A DNA stretch of 64,000 bases from Gordonibacter sp. Marseille-P4307 (GTDB taxonomy: Bacteria > Actinomycetota > Coriobacteriia > Coriobacteriales > Eggerthellaceae). The stretch covers positions 946,642 to 1,010,641 of the forward strand of contig NZ_UWPD01000001.1 in the NCBI RefSeq assembly GCF_900604965.1, read 5' to 3'. The position numbers and the translations under genes were made by a program. The notes beneath the pieces were generated by a model. The model ran no database searches. It had not been told where the DNA came from and saw only the letters and a program-made list of their open reading frames with translations. Positions 34,396 to 42,640 of the stretch are shown piece by piece. Each line of letters starts with the position of its first letter. Within the stretch, counting starts at the first letter, position 1.

Positions 34396-35109
34396 ATGGC
34401 TAAAACTACCAAGAAGTACCGCGCAGCGGTCGAGAAGATCGACAAGGATCTCTACGCTCCCATCGAGGCCTTCACGCTGCTGAAAGAGCTTGCAAGCGCC
34501 AACTTCGACGAGACCGTCGAAGTTCACTTCCGCTTGGGCATCGATACCCGTAAGGCCGACCAGCAGCTGCGCGGCACCGTGTCGCTGCCGAACGGCTCGG
34601 GCAAGACCGTTCGCGTTGCCGTCTTCGCCGAGGGCGACGCCGCTCGCGCCGCCGTTGAGGCCGGCGCCGATATCGTCGGTTCCGACGATCTGGTTGCCGA
34701 CATCCTCGCCGGCAAGATCGAGTTCGACGCCGCTGTGTCCACGCCCGACCAGATGGCCAAGGTCGGCCGTTTGGGCAAGGTGCTCGGCCCCCGCGGCCTT
34801 ATGCCCAACCCCAAGCTGGGTACGGTCACCCCGGATGTCGCGAAGGCCATCACCGAGCTCAAGGGAGGCCGCGTCGAGTATCGCGCCGACCGCTACGGCA
34901 TCGCGCATGTCATTCTGGGCAAGGCGAGCTTTACCGCCGAGCAGCTGGCCGAGAACTATGGTGTCGTGTACGACGAGGTTCTGCGCATGAAGCCTTCCAG
35001 CGCTAAGGGCCGCTACGTGAAAAGCATCACCGTCGCTTCCACGATGAGCCCGGGTTTGAGCGTCGATCCTTCCGTTCAGAAGGGCTATACTCAGCCTGTT
35101 GCTGAATAA
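34396..35109 (+). CDS. rplA: 50S ribosomal protein L1
   Basis: 237 residues with the L1 signature region [19 protein letters not shown] and the N-terminal [14 protein letters not shown]1 forms the mobile stalk at the E site and often represses its own operon. The gap after rplK is 105 bp and has AAAGGAAACAGG before the ATG. A strong terminator follows, and rplJ-rplL are not next. Confidence 0.97.
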   Translation: MAKTTKKYRAAVEKIDKDLYAPIEAFTLLKELASANFDETVEVHFRLGIDTRKADQQLRGTVSLPNGSGKTVRVAVFAEGDAARAAVEAGADIVGSDDLVADILAGKIEFDAAVSTPDQMAKVGRLGKVLGPRGLMPNPKLGTVTPDVAKAITELKGGRVEYRADRYGIAHVILGKASFTAEQLAENYGVVYDEVLRMKPSSAKGRYVKSITVASTMSPGLSVDPSVQKGYTQPVAE

Positions 35110-35128
35110 GCGTTCACTCTATCGAATG

Positions 35129-35164
35129 AAGGGGCCCCGCTTGCTGAAGCGGGGCCCCTTTTCT
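35129..35164 (+). terminator. Rho-independent terminator of the rplK-rplA transcript
   Basis: A perfect 14-bp stem (35129-35142 with 35147-35160), GCTG loop, and TTTTCT overlapping the stem end. Confidence 0.92.
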
Positions 35165-35228
35165 ATCTGATCGGATTGGCCCCATCGGCTGTCCGTGCTC
35201 GTTCCGATCGGTCGGGAAAGGAGCCGCT

Positions 35229-35975
35229 GTGATCATCAAGAAGTCGCCTGCCGAAATCGAAGCCATGAAAAGATCGGGCGCCCTGTCAGCGCGCGTGCTG
35301 AGGGAAATCGGGAAGCGGTGCAAGCCGGGAGTTACCACCTGGGATCTCGATGCGTTTGCCGAGGAGTTCATACGCGACAACGGGGGCGTCCCCACGTTCA
35401 AGGGCTATTGCGGTTATCCGTGTTCGATCTGCGCTTCGATAAACGACGAGATCGTTCACGGCATTCCCAGCAAGCGCCGCGTTTTGCGCGAGGGCGATAT
35501 CATCTCCATCGACACGGGAGCCACCGTTAACGGATGGGCGGGCGATAACGCGTGGACGTTCGCGGTGGGAGAGGTGTCGCCTGCAGCGAAGCGCCTTTTG
35601 GAGGTTACCGAGGCGTGCATGTGGGCGGGCATCGAGGCGGCCGTCGTAGGCGGTAGGGTGGGCGACATCGGATATGCGGTGTCGAAGGTGGCGCGTGCGG
35701 CGGGCATGGGCGTTGTGCGCGAATACACCGGACACGGCATCGGCAGGAATATGCACGAGGATCCCGATGTTCCCAACTTCGGCTTGCGGCGCACTGGCCC
35801 TCGTCTCGAAGCGGGGATGGTCCTGGCTATAGAGCCGATGATCACCCTCGGATCCCACAAGACGCGCGAGGGGGGCGATGGTTGGCTGGTTTCAACGCGC
35901 GACGGAAGCCTGGCGGCTCATTTCGAGAAAACGGTGGCTATCTTGAATGACGGCCCCGTGTTGGTTTCCGACTGA
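35229..35975 (+). CDS. map: Methionine aminopeptidase, type I
   Basis: 248 residues; removes the initiator Met from nascent proteins. All five metal ligands are present: D95, D106, H169 (YTGHGIG), E202 (AIEPM) and E233 (HFEKT), plus the substrate histidine H77 (VHGIP). Start is GTG 35229 after AAAGGAG. map usually lies beside adk in the ribosomal spc operon; here both are elsewhere. Its 3' end overlaps that of convergent murJ by 38 bp. Confidence 0.95.
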   Translation: MIIKKSPAEIEAMKRSGALSARVLREIGKRCKPGVTTWDLDAFAEEFIRDNGGVPTFKGYCGYPCSICASINDEIVHGIPSKRRVLREGDIISIDTGATVNGWAGDNAWTFAVGEVSPAAKRLLEVTEACMWAGIEAAVVGGRVGDIGYAVSKVARAAGMGVVREYTGHGIGRNMHEDPDVPNFGLRRTGPRLEAGMVLAIEPMITLGSHKTREGGDGWLVSTRDGSLAAHFEKTVAILNDGPVLVSD

Positions 35976-37566
35976 TCCTGCGTATCGCGTTGGCCAAAAC
36001 GGGCTCGAGTCGGTTCATCTCGGGCACGCGAAACGCAAACGCGAGGCCGAACGATACCAGCAGGTCCGCAAGGCCGCACAGCACCAGTTTCGCGAATCCG
36101 TCCAGCATCGAGCCTTCTTGCGCCAAACCGGGCATGACCGTGCTGAGCGCATAGGCCGCAACCGATCCGATCAGCGCGGCGGGGACGATGCGCAGTGTGG
36201 AGGAGATGACGGGCCGGATGCCGAACGACCCCATGTAACGGCGCAGTAGCAGTGTGAGCACGATACTGGTGATACCGTAATACACCAGGTCGGCTACGGG
36301 TACTCCGTAGAGTCCGAATGCGGCGGGAGAGCACAGAAGGGCGTACATGCCGCACTGCACCGCCACCATCGCCGTGCAGATCAGCGCGAAGTGCAAGAAC
36401 TTGCGCAGGCTGGCGTATACGTTGTACATAAGCATGGTCACCGAGTAGAAGGGCAGGCTGACCACCCACAGCGCCAGGATGGAGGCGACGTAGGCAACGT
36501 CTTGCGCGCTGAACGCTCCCGCGCGAAACAAGCTGATAAGCGGGGTGGAAAGGCCGCAGATAAGCCCGGTGAAGGGCACGGCCATCACTACGGTCACAGC
36601 GATTCCGGTGCGGGTGAGGCGGCGCATGGCCATCCAATCGTGCTTGGCTACGGCGGCGGACATCTCGGTGAACAGAGGGCGCGAAAACGATACGATGAGC
36701 ACGCCGTAGGGAAGCTGGTACCACGTCCATGCGTACAGAAGCGTCGCGGGTCCCTCGTCGCCTGCTTGGAGGGAGAAGGCGTTTCTGCACGAAAACGCGA
36801 TCATGGTTCCGATGACGTAGATAAGCGTGGGGATGGCGATTCGCACGGCTTCGCGCAGGGCGGGGTCTTTCAGGTCGATGGAGGGCCGCCACCTGAATCC
36901 CTGCTTGATCAGAGCGGGGATCTGAATGAGGAACTGCAGCGCCACGCCGATCGACGTTCCGAACGCCAATACGGCGATCGCGAGATGCGGATCGGCGCTG
37001 GAAAGCGGAACGTAGGCCAGAAACGCGATGATGACGGCCACGTTGTTCAGTGCCGGAGCGATCGCCGTGATGAAGTACACGCGGTTGGCGTTCAGGATGC
37101 CGGTGATCACGCCTCCGATTCCGTAGAACAGAATCTGGATGGAAAACACGCGGAAGAACTCGACGGCCAGCTCCGTAACTTCGGCCGATTCTCCCACCGT
37201 GAACGTTTGGGTGGCGATCACCTGGGGTGCGAACACGGCTGCGAGCATCGAAATGGCGCCCAGTACCACGACAGCCAGATTCAGCAGGTTATTGGCGAAG
37301 CGGTTGCCCGCCGCCTCTCCGCGGCGCTCTTTTTCGGAAAGATAGGTGGGCAGAAACGCTGCAGCCAAAAGCCCCCCGGCCACCAGTTCGAAGATGACGT
37401 TGGGCATGTTGTTTGCAACCTGGTACGACGAGGTGATGAACGTGTTGCCCAGGGCGAAGGCCATCACCCAGGTGCGAACGAGGCCCGTTGCGCGCGATCC
37501 CAGGGTTGCAACCGTCATCAAAGCCGTGGAGCGCGCGATCGAGCCGCTCGATGTTCCTTCGCTCAA
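35938..37566 (-). CDS. murJ: Lipid II flippase MurJ
   Basis: About 542 residues with 14 predicted membrane helices (MVF/MviN family, MOP superfamily). The N-terminus ARSTALMTVATLGSRATGLV and FELVAGGLLAAAFLPTYLSE are the MurJ landmarks with conserved Arg and Glu. It flips undecaprenyl-linked lipid II to the outer face for peptidoglycan assembly. The start is uncertain: TTG 37566 has AAAGGAAA upstream and lies close to the domain start; ATG 37647 would add 27 residues. It is divergent from nadK and overlaps map tail-to-tail. Confidence 0.88.
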   Translation of the reverse strand: MSEGTSSGSIARSTALMTVATLGSRATGLVRTWVMAFALGNTFITSSYQVANNMPNVIFELVAGGLLAAAFLPTYLSEKERRGEAAGNRFANNLLNLAVVVLGAISMLAAVFAPQVIATQTFTVGESAEVTELAVEFFRVFSIQILFYGIGGVITGILNANRVYFITAIAPALNNVAVIIAFLAYVPLSSADPHLAIAVLAFGTSIGVALQFLIQIPALIKQGFRWRPSIDLKDPALREAVRIAIPTLIYVIGTMIAFSCRNAFSLQAGDEGPATLLYAWTWYQLPYGVLIVSFSRPLFTEMSAAVAKHDWMAMRRLTRTGIAVTVVMAVPFTGLICGLSTPLISLFRAGAFSAQDVAYVASILALWVVSLPFYSVTMLMYNVYASLRKFLHFALICTAMVAVQCGMYALLCSPAAFGLYGVPVADLVYYGITSIVLTLLLRRYMGSFGIRPVISSTLRIVPAALIGSVAAYALSTVMPGLAQEGSMLDGFAKLVLCGLADLLVSFGLAFAFRVPEMNRLEPVLANAIRRISRKPTRGRHSR

Positions 37567-37735
37567 AGCGTTTCCTTTGTTCTTGAAGATAGGCGCGCTC
37601 GACGCCGTCTCGGGGGCTGAAAACGTACAATGCTTATAATGAACCATGCGGGCTGGGCCCCGGCTATTTTCATTAGATGAACCAAGTGGATTCGCGCTCG
37701 GAATCGGTGGGCGCGCTTGAAGGGATGCGGACCTC

Positions 37736-38635
37736 ATGAGAATTCTGCTTGTCGGAAGCAAGAGCAACTCCCAGGCGGTTGACGCTCGATTTCAGCTGAT
37801 GGCATATTTCCAGTCTCAAGGAATAGAGTTCGAAAGCGTGGATATCGACGATCTGCCCGATAGCACGTTCGTCTATTCGGGCTGCAGCCTCGATCGACTT
37901 GATCCTCGCTTTGCGGGGGAGTTCCATATGGTGATCGCCCTGGGGGGAGACGGCACTATATTGCGCACGTCTCGGGTCACGGCGATGCTTGACTGCCCGC
38001 TTCTGGGTTTGAACTTCGGTCACCTCGGCTTTTTGTGCAACACGGTGGAGGGCAACCTCATTGCCACGGTATCAGAAGCCTTGGCGGGCGAGATCGCGGA
38101 GGAGAAGCGCGAGAACCTGCGCATTTCGGTGGTGTGCGCAGGCGATGAGGAGGATTACGCCATTGAAGGTCCCCGCACGCTGTACGCCCTCAACGAGATC
38201 ACCATCGCGCGCGGCGCGTCCGGGCGCATCTTCAACTTCGATATCGATATTTCGGGCGATCGCGTGGCTCGGATGCGCGGCGACGGCGTAGTGGTGGCGT
38301 CGGCAACGGGATCGACAGCCTATGCGCTTTCCGCGGGAGGCCCTTTGGTGGCTTCGGGATACCGCGGCATGGTAGTGGTTCCGGTTGCGCCCCATACGCT
38401 CAATTCGCGCGCCATTGTCACGGCTCACAGCGATGTGGTCGAGATATCCATCGCAGACGACCAAGCCAACGGACACGACATCTCGTTTTTCGTGGATGGG
38501 GACGTGGTCGAGTTCGAGCGGCCGGTGAGAAGCGTTGTCGTCAGCGCGAGTGATCGTCCCACGCGGCTTTTGAAGTACCGCCGGGAGGGGTTCTACAAAC
38601 TCATCGCAAAAACGTTCTTCAACATGAACGATTAA
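37736..38635 (+). CDS. nadK: NAD kinase
   Basis: 299 residues; phosphorylates NAD to NADP. GGDGT is at residues 70-74 (catalytic Asp72), with LGLNFGHLGFL, YALNEITIARG, ATGSTAYALSAGGP and VAPHTLNSR following in family order. A start at 37736 follows GAAGGGATG at a long spacing. A TATAAT at 37635-37640 may be its promoter, sharing the intergenic region with murJ. Confidence 0.94.
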   Translation: MRILLVGSKSNSQAVDARFQLMAYFQSQGIEFESVDIDDLPDSTFVYSGCSLDRLDPRFAGEFHMVIALGGDGTILRTSRVTAMLDCPLLGLNFGHLGFLCNTVEGNLIATVSEALAGEIAEEKRENLRISVVCAGDEEDYAIEGPRTLYALNEITIARGASGRIFNFDIDISGDRVARMRGDGVVVASATGSTAYALSAGGPLVASGYRGMVVVPVAPHTLNSRAIVTAHSDVVEISIADDQANGHDISFFVDGDVVEFERPVRSVVVSASDRPTRLLKYRREGFYKLIAKTFFNMND

Positions 38636-38689
38636 TCTACCTGGTTTTATGAGGTTCCCTTTACAAACATCGCGGAAAAGGGCGGCGCT

Positions 38690-38702
38690 GTGCTAGCATA
38701 GG
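38690..38702 (+). promoter_or_regulatory. Extended -10 promoter of the first NlpC/P60 gene
   Basis: GTGCTAGCATAGG with TG-C-TAGCAT (extended -10), 61 bp before the ATG. A near-identical element lies at the same distance before the paralogous gene at 40231. Confidence 0.55.
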
Positions 38703-38750
38703 TGACCGTAGCGCTTGTATAAAGGCGATGTTCGCTCAGGAGGGATCTGG

Positions 38751-39821
38751 ATGGATTTCTCATCACCGATGCTCACTCGACGCGCATTCGCGGGTTCGGC
38801 CGTGCTGTTCGGCGCGGCGCTGGCCTTGGCGCCCTCTCGCGCTTTCGCGGTTTCCGCAGCGGAAAAGCAGGCTGAAGCCGATGCGGTGCGTGCGCAGCTC
38901 GTGTCGCTCCAGGCCGATTTGGAGCAGGCCGAAGCTCATTACCATCGCGCCATAGAAGAGCGCGACGCAGCGCGCGCGGCTATGGACGAGCAACAGGTTC
39001 TCATCGACGCTTCAACCCGTCGCATCTCCGATCTGCAGCAACGTTTGGGAGATCGTGCGGTTAGCATGTACCGCACCGGCCCCACGGGCTTTCTCGACTT
39101 CATGCTGGGTGCGAAATCGTTTGACGAGCTCGCCCAGAACTGGGACCTGCTGAACCGCATCAACGACGAGGACGCGCGTCTGATCGAGGAGACCAAGCAG
39201 GAAGAGGCGCGGCTGGAGGCGGCGCAGGAGGAATTCGCGCACCAGGAGCGGATTGCGGCCGATAGGGCGGCTGAAGCCGAACACATCAGCGCCGATGCCA
39301 ATGAACGGGTGGAAAAGGCCACGGTGCTGCTGAACACACTGGATGCAGAAGCGCGCGAACTACTGGAGCAAGAGCAGGCGGCTGCTGCGGCCGAAGAGGC
39401 GGAGCGCCGTCAAACGATTAAGGAGAAGACTCCTGCCCCCGTTGCCGGCCCGATCGATCGGGGAGGGCAGACGTCCGATAATTCCGCAGCGGCCGACTGG
39501 GCGCTGACGAAGATCGGATGTCCGTATATCTTGGGTACCGCAGGGCCCGATACGTTCGATTGCTCCGGTTTGGTGGTGTGGGCCTACGCGCAGATAGGCA
39601 TTCACCTTCCGCATTTCACCGAATCGCTTTACGCAGCAGCAAAGCGCGTGGTTCCCATCTCGCAGGCGCGCCGCGGCGATGTGCTGTACCGTTACTGGCA
39701 CTGCGGCATCGCGCTCGTTCCCGGCGGATCGAAGTACGTTCATGCCCCCACGCGCAACGCCAGGGTGCGCGATACCGACCCCCTCTCGTGGTCGGGGTTC
39801 ACCTGCGCGCTCCAGTTCTAA
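38751..39821 (+). CDS. Tat-exported NlpC/P60 cell-wall hydrolase (paralog 1)
   Basis: 356 residues. The N-terminal signal LTRRAFAGSAVLFGAALALA has twin Arg plus Phe, and AFA-V is a likely cleavage site. Residues about 35-215 form a long coiled coil as in PcsB/RipA-type hydrolases, including VSMYRTGPTGFLDFMLGA. A short linker leads to the NlpC/P60 domain: C271 (FDCSGLVVWAY), H317 (WHCGIAL) and H331 (YVHAP), a Cys-His-His triad. It likely cuts peptidoglycan stem peptides outside the membrane, in daughter-cell separation. TCAGGAGGGA precedes ATG 38751. Confidence 0.92.
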   Translation: MDFSSPMLTRRAFAGSAVLFGAALALAPSRAFAVSAAEKQAEADAVRAQLVSLQADLEQAEAHYHRAIEERDAARAAMDEQQVLIDASTRRISDLQQRLGDRAVSMYRTGPTGFLDFMLGAKSFDELAQNWDLLNRINDEDARLIEETKQEEARLEAAQEEFAHQERIAADRAAEAEHISADANERVEKATVLLNTLDAEARELLEQEQAAAAAEEAERRQTIKEKTPAPVAGPIDRGGQTSDNSAAADWALTKIGCPYILGTAGPDTFDCSGLVVWAYAQIGIHLPHFTESLYAAAKRVVPISQARRGDVLYRYWHCGIALVPGGSKYVHAPTRNARVRDTDPLSWSGFTCALQF

Positions 39822-39917
39822 GGGGCTTCGGGTTTTCAACGCGCCGGCTCTTTCGTCGAAGCGTTCGCGCATGCGCGGTCTGCCGGCTGCTTTTTCTGCA
39901 CTATGCATAGCTCGAGA

Positions 39918-39950
39918 CGAGACGCACCCCGTATCTTGGGGTGCGTCTCG
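39918..39950 (+). terminator. Terminator after NlpC/P60 paralog 1
   Basis: A perfect 13-bp stem (39918-39930 with 39938-39950), 7-nt loop, followed by CGTTTGC. Confidence 0.75.
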
Positions 39951-40168
39951 CGTTTGCACTCAATGTATGGTGGTTTTGCTTGATATTGCGGATATTTTTT
40001 GCTTCCGATCTGCGGAAACAGTATCCTGAATTGTGAAATTCACAGCTCTGTCAACCCAAAATGGGAAAAACGTCCGAAATTGGCCTCCGTTGACGAAATA
40101 CCGCAAATTCAATCGATCTACCAGGTGATATGAAGTGAAGAACAAAACACAAACCTGAAAAAGCACGC

Positions 40169-40182
40169 GTGTTAGTATAAGG
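40169..40182 (+). promoter_or_regulatory. Extended -10 promoter of the second NlpC/P60 gene
   Basis: GTGTTAGTATAAGG with TG-T-TAGTAT, 62 bp before the ATG; matches the element at 38690 in sequence and distance. Confidence 0.55.
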
Positions 40183-40230
40183 CTTGCAACGTCTCGAATA
40201 TGTACCCCATTGTTCGATCAGGAGGTTTCT

Positions 40231-41385
40231 ATGAGCGAACAAGTAACGAATCTGAGTAGACGCGTGTTCATCGGTGGCGCGGCGCTGTTCGGCACCGCTC
40301 TCGTCATGAATCCGAATCGCGCCTTCGCGGTCTCCGCCGCCGAGAAGCAGGCCGAGGCCGACGAGGTGCGCAACCAGCTCGTTTCCCTTCAGGCCGACCT
40401 CGAGAAGGCGTCGAACGATTACTATGCCGCTCTCGAACAGCAGCAGGCTGCGCAGTCTTCCATGGAAGAGCAGCAGGCCCTTATCGATCAGGCATCTTCC
40501 CGCATCGATGAGCTGCAGACGCGCGTTGATTCTCGTGCCGTCAGCATGTACCGCACCGGTCCCACGGGCTTCCTCGACTTCATCCTCGGAGCCTCTTCGT
40601 TCTCCCAGCTTACCCAGAATTGGGACATTCTCAACCAGATGAACGAAGACGATGCTCGCTTGGTGGAGGAAACCAAGACCCAGAAAGAGGCTCTCCAGGC
40701 TGCAAAAGACGAGTATGCTCGCCAGGAGCAGATCGCTGCCGACAAGGCTGCCGAGGCCGAGCGCGTTCAGAGTACGGTTTCTTCGCGCATTGCCGAGGCA
40801 TCGGTTCTTTTGGAGTCTCTTGATGCGGAGACGCGCGAGCTTCTCGAGCAAGAGCAGGCCGCAGCTGCGGCCGCGGCTGCGCTTGAGGCTGCGGCTGCTC
40901 ATCAGCAGTCGGGGGGGTCCAGTGCTTCGTCGGATACAGGTTTTGGCGATAATGGTGGAAGCTGGTCGGCTCCGAATAGCCCGGCTACCCCTTCTGCACC
41001 CGCTCCGAGGCCTACGTATTCAACGGGGGGATCTGCTGGAGATAACTCGGCAGTTGTTGGTTATGCGACGTCTCGTATTGGTTGTCCTTATGTCTGGGGT
41101 GCTGAGGGTCCCGATGCGTTTGACTGTTCTGGTCTAGTGGTCTGGGCATACCGCCAGATTGGAATGAACCTTCCGCATTATACCGAGTCACTTTATGCTT
41201 GTGCTAAGAACGTCGTTCCGGTTTCCCAAGCACGGCCTGGAGATGTTTTGTATCGCAACCAGCATGTCGGTATCGCCATCGGTTACGGCGGCGTTCCGTA
41301 CGTGCATGCGCCTACTTTCGGAGCAAGGGTGCGCGATACCGATGCCTTGTCTTGGTCGGGATTTACAGCGGCGCTGCAGTTCTAG
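40231..41385 (+). CDS. Tat-exported NlpC/P60 cell-wall hydrolase (paralog 2)
   Basis: 384 residues, same architecture as the upstream gene and clearly a duplicate. Tat signal is LSRRVFIGGAALFGTALVMN with cleavage near AFA-V. A coiled coil follows (SMYRTGPTGFLDFILGASSF again), then a Ser/Gly/Pro-rich linker longer than in paralog 1. The NlpC/P60 domain carries C299 (FDCSGLVVWAYRQIG), H345 (QHVGIAI) and H359 (YVHAP). ATCAGGAGGTTT gives a near-perfect ribosome binding site. Codon use shifts at about 40915: the linker and catalytic domain use many T-ending codons, unlike the first half and unlike neighbouring genes. Confidence 0.92.
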   Translation: MSEQVTNLSRRVFIGGAALFGTALVMNPNRAFAVSAAEKQAEADEVRNQLVSLQADLEKASNDYYAALEQQQAAQSSMEEQQALIDQASSRIDELQTRVDSRAVSMYRTGPTGFLDFILGASSFSQLTQNWDILNQMNEDDARLVEETKTQKEALQAAKDEYARQEQIAADKAAEAERVQSTVSSRIAEASVLLESLDAETRELLEQEQAAAAAAAALEAAAAHQQSGGSSASSDTGFGDNGGSWSAPNSPATPSAPAPRPTYSTGGSAGDNSAVVGYATSRIGCPYVWGAEGPDAFDCSGLVVWAYRQIGMNLPHYTESLYACAKNVVPVSQARPGDVLYRNQHVGIAIGYGGVPYVHAPTFGARVRDTDALSWSGFTAALQF

Positions 41386-41404
41386 AGTCTCCGTCGCTAC
41401 TGAA

Positions 41405-41442
41405 GAAGTGCCGGGTACGAATCAATTCGTACCCGGCACTTC
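41405..41442. terminator. Bidirectional hairpin between convergent NlpC/P60 and LysR genes
   Basis: An 18-bp perfect inverted repeat (41405-41422 with 41425-41442). The T-run is short on both strands; convergent genes make a shared terminator likely. Confidence 0.75.
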
Positions 41443-41446
41443 GTAT

Positions 41447-42403
41447 TCAGCAGGTGCTTTGCTCGTCGCTTTCGTGTGCGGCCCTTCTCAGTTCGTCTAT
41501 CAGCATCCGCGCGGTTTCGTCAGCTAGGAAATCCTTTCGGTACAGCACATAAAAGTCGGTCTCGAACGGGAAATCCACAAGATCGAACGATCGGCATTCG
41601 CTTCGGTTGTCGATTCCGAATCGGGGAACCAGGGTTTCGGGCACGATCCCCGCACCCTGGTCGAAGTTTCGTCCGAAGTAGTCGAAGTGGTTTTCGATGG
41701 GCACCGACTTCAACTGCACGCGAGCCCCCAGTTCGGCGAATTGTGCGACCACGCCATCTCGGATGTACCCATCGTAGATGTCGGGAGGTGCGATTATGGT
41801 CTTCCCGTCCAGATCGGCGGCTCGCACAGAATCCTTTTTGAACAGATCGTTTCCCTCGGTGACGTAGAAATGGATGGGTTCCCGGCGCACGAAGAACCCT
41901 GCAAGCCCTCTTTCTTCGAGCGTATGTTCGGCTTCCGATTTCGGCATCCAGGATTTGATGCCGGCAACCACCAGGTCGTTCGATCCATCCTCGAGCGCAT
42001 GGATATTACTGGCTGCGCTGGGAACGGTGGCTATTTCGACAACCTTTCGATTGGCTGAAGCGTCGAGGCTTCGGCATGCTCGATGGAGCAGGCTTTCGAT
42101 CCAGGGAAGATTCGTGGCCGAAATCTTCACCATCAGAAAGTTTCCTTCGAGCGCCCGATACTCGCTCACGGTTTTTCGGGCACGTTGAACGAGGTCGTCT
42201 GCGTCGCCTACGAATCTTTTGCCCAAAGGGGTGAGTACAAGGTTTCTCCCCTCCTTTTTGAACAGGCGACAGCCGAGTTCGGATTCGAGATCGGCTATGT
42301 GCTCGGTAAGCGTCGCCCGTGCGACAAAGGTTCTCTGGGCAGCGGACGACCAGTTCAGATCGTGTGCCAATGCAAGAAACTCTTCCAGATGTCGGGTATC
42401 CAT
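41447..42403 (-). CDS. LysR-family transcriptional regulator
   Basis: 318 residues. An N-terminal winged helix-turn-helix (MDTRHLEEFLALAHDLNWSS, FVARATLTEHIADLESELG, LFKKEGRNLVLTPLG) is followed by a linker helix and a LysR substrate-binding domain. It is divergently transcribed from the Tat flavoprotein gene, with 237 bp between. In Eggerthellaceae such pairs are common, and the regulator usually controls the neighbouring reductase; the inducer is unknown. A T-N11-A palindrome lies 25 bp upstream of its start, suggesting autoregulation. Confidence 0.92.
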   Translation of the reverse strand: MDTRHLEEFLALAHDLNWSSAAQRTFVARATLTEHIADLESELGCRLFKKEGRNLVLTPLGKRFVGDADDLVQRARKTVSEYRALEGNFLMVKISATNLPWIESLLHRACRSLDASANRKVVEIATVPSAASNIHALEDGSNDLVVAGIKSWMPKSEAEHTLEERGLAGFFVRREPIHFYVTEGNDLFKKDSVRAADLDGKTIIAPPDIYDGYIRDGVVAQFAELGARVQLKSVPIENHFDYFGRNFDQGAGIVPETLVPRFGIDNRSECRSFDLVDFPFETDFYVLYRKDFLADETARMLIDELRRAAHESDEQSTC

Positions 42404-42427
42404 GGCGTCCCTTCCGCAGTCGTTCTT

Positions 42428-42442
42428 ATCAGGATATCTGAT
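42428..42442. promoter_or_regulatory. Candidate LysR-type operator
   Basis: ATCAG-GATAT-CTGAT, an interrupted palindrome containing T-N11-A, in the LysR/flavoprotein intergenic region near the LysR start. Confidence 0.5.
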
Positions 42443-42521
42443 TTGGCCCCATTGCGCTGCTGTGCGTAAAAGCGCATCGGGTGTCGGCGTTCCAACAGAG
42501 CTGTCGGTTTTCCTGCATCGA

Positions 42522-42536
42522 GGTCGAACTTCGACC
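42522..42536. promoter_or_regulatory. Second palindrome in the LysR/flavoprotein intergenic region
   Basis: GGTCGAA-C-TTCGACC, a perfect 7+7 inverted repeat 104 bp upstream of the flavoprotein ATG. Operator or short RNA hairpin. Confidence 0.4.
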
Positions 42537-42640
42537 GTGCGTTTTCGGCTTCACGTTCATACCATGGAACCGAAGAGGTCGCTTGGGCGCGAAGGGGGCG
42601 TCCAAGCGGCGAGGGATGGAAACGAGAAGGAGGGTTTCAT

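Larger units (their letters stand above)
39822..40230. other. 409-bp intergenic region between the two NlpC/P60 genes
   Basis: No gene is supported. The first 130 bp hold a terminator. Bases 39951-40200 are clearly AT-richer than the flanks and contain a short palindrome TGTGA-AAT-TCACA (40032-40044) and the promoter element at 40169. No known riboswitch consensus was recognised. Confidence 0.6.

Noticed and set aside
40032-40044. CRP-type site TGTGA-TCACA
   Set aside because: The half-sites are separated by 3 bases instead of 6, so it does not fit the CRP geometry.
39951-40230. c-di-AMP (ydaO-type) riboswitch before NlpC/P60 paralog 2
   Set aside because: The conserved ydaO core sequences were not found by eye; only an unexplained AT-rich leader remains.
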